In this document: positions 5,345 through 6,283 of the stretch, in pieces | Layout of the letters: each line of letters opens with the position of its first letter | How positions within the stretch are numbered: the stretch's first letter is position 1 | Source of the DNA: Actinomycetes bacterium | GTDB lineage: Bacteria; Actinomycetota; Actinomycetes; JAJYSQ01 | Assembly (NCBI GenBank): GCA_021793495.1 | Contig: JAJYSQ010000113.1 | Location: forward strand, 1-6,283 | DNA: 6,283 nucleotides | Direction: 5' to 3' | The notes under the pieces: generated by a model | Database searches by the model: none | What the model was told of the DNA's origin: nothing | The model's input: only the letters and a program-made list of their open reading frames with translations | Position numbers and translations under genes: made by a program

Positions 5345-5377
5345 CATCCCGTCGACGGGGCACCCATCCCGTACGGG
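5345..5377. repeat. Two tandem palindromes, operator-like
   Basis: CCCGTCGACGGG (5348-5359) is a perfect 12-bp palindrome and CCCGTACGGG (5368-5377) a perfect 10-bp palindrome. Each is preceded by CAT, giving the direct repeat CATCCCGT at 5345 and 5365, exactly 20 bp apart. They lie in the non-coding divergent gap between the prenyltransferase and the membrane protein, about 85 bp upstream of the former's start and 155 bp upstream of the latter's. A dimeric regulator binding twice would fit. The remainder of the 270-bp gap holds the promoter and heptamer array described separately; no gene was recognised in it. Confidence 0.5.
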
Positions 5378-5493
5378 TGTCTCACTGGCGCAGCTGTCAC
5401 TCACGGCCAAGGCGTCGGGCGCGGCCTGCTCCCTACCGCCCCACACCCCATCTGCGGTGGCTGAGACGGCTAGCGAGGGGCGGACGCGGCTAC

Positions 5494-5521
5494 CGATTGA
5501 CTTTCGATAGATAGCGATTGA
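5494..5521 (+). repeat. Three CGATWGA heptamers at helical-turn spacing over a promoter
   Basis: CGATTGA (5494-5500), CGATAGA (5505-5511) and CGATTGA (5515-5521) repeat at 11 and 10 bp. The first overlaps the -35, the second lies in the spacer and the third overlaps the -10. Such a same-face array on a promoter is typical of a repressor site. The small Xre-type regulator encoded in the same operon is the obvious candidate ligand, by inference. Confidence 0.6.
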
Positions 5522-5525
5522 TACT
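5497..5525 (+). promoter_or_regulatory. sigma70-type promoter giving a leaderless mRNA
   Basis: TTGACT (5497-5502), a 17-bp spacer and GATACT (5520-5525) form a good housekeeping promoter. The -10 ends 6 nt before ATG 5532, so the start codon would be at the 5' end of the transcript. No Shine-Dalgarno sequence precedes the ATG. This is the best-formed promoter in the window. Confidence 0.7.
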
Positions 5526-5531
5526 CAACGC

Positions 5532-6008
5532 ATGACTCGTAGCCTCGCTCGAACCCTTCAAGTCGTTGCCGTCCTCTCGGGCCTCGGCCTCCTCTTCGCC
5601 CAAGTCGTGGTCGTGCCGGTGGTCTCCGGGTGGATGGCAGACGCGTACCCGGAGTTCGCTTGGGCACGCTGGCAGCTGGCCATCTCGCTGATCGCCTTCC
5701 TGGCCTGCATCCAAGCCACACTGCTGGCCACATGGGAGCTGCTGGGCCGCGTTGCTCGTGACGAGATTTTCGACGCTGAGGCACGGCGGTGGGTCGATGT
5801 CATCCTCGGCGCCCTCGGTGCCGGATGGTGCATCGCTCTGGTCACCAGCGCATGGCAGACGATCCAGGGTGTTTCTGCTCCGTGGATCGTCCTGACCGAG
5901 TTGCTCGGTCTGATGGTCGGTCTCGCTGTCGTCCTGCTGATCGTCGTCCTCAGAGGCCTACTCGTCCGCGCGACCGCGCTCAAGGTCGAGATGGATGCGG
6001 TTGTCTGA
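5532..6008 (+). CDS. Four-helix membrane protein, DUF2975 family
   Basis: A 158-aa integral membrane protein of unknown function. Four hydrophobic segments are visible at about residues 9-33, 47-71, 88-107 and 117-146. The loop between segments two and three has ARDEIFDAEARRWVDVI, like the conserved loop of DUF2975 proteins, and the C-terminal ATALKVEMDAVV fits the family's usual ending. It is followed 3 bp later by a small Xre-type regulator; the same pairing is known in Bacillus subtilis (YoaS with YozG). The two genes form an operon behind a clear promoter overlaid by heptamer repeats. The ATG at 5532 is supported by that promoter's position. Family assignment is from recall of the pattern and of the neighbour; no function is claimed. 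Confidence 0.8.
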   Translation: MTRSLARTLQVVAVLSGLGLLFAQVVVVPVVSGWMADAYPEFAWARWQLAISLIAFLACIQATLLATWELLGRVARDEIFDAEARRWVDVILGALGAGWCIALVTSAWQTIQGVSAPWIVLTELLGLMVGLAVVLLIVVLRGLLVRATALKVEMDAVV

Positions 6009-6011
6009 GCG

Positions 6012-6266
6012 ATGGCCATCGTCAGTCGCATTGATGTGGAACTCGCTCGACAGAAGATGAGCGTCGGGGAGTTCGCCGATCGGGTGGGCATCACGCCGGC
6101 CAACATCGCAGTACTCAAGAACGGTCGCGCCAAGGCCGTCCGCCTGTCGACGCTGGATGCGATGTGCCGCGTGCTCCAATGCCAGCCGGGCGACCTGTTC
6201 GAGTGGATCGACGACGAAACTGAGGACGCAGATGCCGGCGATACCGGCATCAATGACTCCCGGTGA
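6012..6266 (+). CDS. Small Xre/Cro-type DNA-binding regulator (YozG-like)
   Basis: An 84-aa cytoplasmic transcription regulator. Residues about 7-66 form one helix-turn-helix domain of the Cro/C1 type, with MSVGEFADRVGITPANIAVLKNG as the helix-turn-helix core (16-38), AVRLSTLDAMCRVLQC as the following helices, and QPGDLFEW, the family's usual closing motif. The acidic tail (DDETEDADAGD) is poorly structured. Only 3 bp separate it from the membrane protein's stop codon, with no clear ribosome site, so translational coupling is likely. It probably controls its own operon; the heptamer array at 5494-5521 is a candidate target. The remaining 17 bp of the window carry nothing recognisable. Confidence 0.88.
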   Translation: MAIVSRIDVELARQKMSVGEFADRVGITPANIAVLKNGRAKAVRLSTLDAMCRVLQCQPGDLFEWIDDETEDADAGDTGINDSR

Positions 6267-6283
6267 CCAAGAGTCTGGGCGGC

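Noticed and set aside
5192..5446. A minus-strand 84-codon frame upstream of and overlapping the prenyltransferase
   Set aside because: It overlaps the prenyltransferase N-terminus in another frame, contains the tandem palindromes, and resembles no known protein.
4614..5510. A 298-codon plus-strand frame opposite the prenyltransferase
   Set aside because: It is antisense to a gene with clear catalytic motifs; long antisense frames are usual in GC-rich DNA and this one shows no domain.

Overview
The window comes from a GC-rich bacterium, most likely an actinomycete (Actinomycetota). The signs are strong G/C bias at third codon positions, several genes whose -10 hexamer sits about 6-7 nt upstream of the start codon (leaderless transcription, common in this phylum), and a cis-prenyltransferase that looks closest to actinobacterial Z-FPP-synthase-like enzymes. 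This is inference; no rRNA or other marker gene is present.

Positions 6-4446 hold what looks like one complete transposon of 4,441 bp, bounded by 49-bp terminal inverted repeats (42/49 identical) that begin TGTGAC. The left half is a leftward (minus-strand) module read in the order serine resolvase, DDE transposase with a Mu-type C-terminal domain, AAA+ ATPase. The genes are tightly packed: a 7-bp gap, then a 4-bp overlap. The protein sizes (about 195, 468 and 272 aa), the lack of a TniQ gene, and two repeated transposase-site-like motifs in each end resemble the Tn552 branch of the Tn402/Tn5053/Tn552 superfamily. A 199-bp divergent gap (2888-3086) holds the resolvase promoter and a probable res site. 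The right half is rightward (plus-strand) cargo: a GNAT acetyltransferase and an APH/choline-kinase-fold phosphotransferase. Each has its own probable leaderless promoter, and a strong stem-loop follows the second gene. The pair of small-molecule modifying enzymes looks like a resistance or detoxification cargo, but neither can be assigned to a known resistance gene by eye.

Right of the element lies probable chromosomal host sequence. An 86-bp stretch with small hairpins is followed by a minus-strand cis-prenyltransferase (UPPS family) with several altered signature motifs. A 270-bp divergent intergenic region then carries two tandem palindromes and a clear sigma70 promoter overlaid by three CGATWGA heptamers at one-helical-turn spacing. 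That promoter drives a plus-strand pair: a four-helix DUF2975-type membrane protein and a small YozG-like Xre/Cro regulator, a pairing known from other bacteria. The regulator may act on the heptamer array.

No CRISPR array, tRNA, rRNA or defence system was recognised. The main points of interest are the intact Tn552-like element with uncharacterised cargo, its end and res architecture, and the operator-like arrays.
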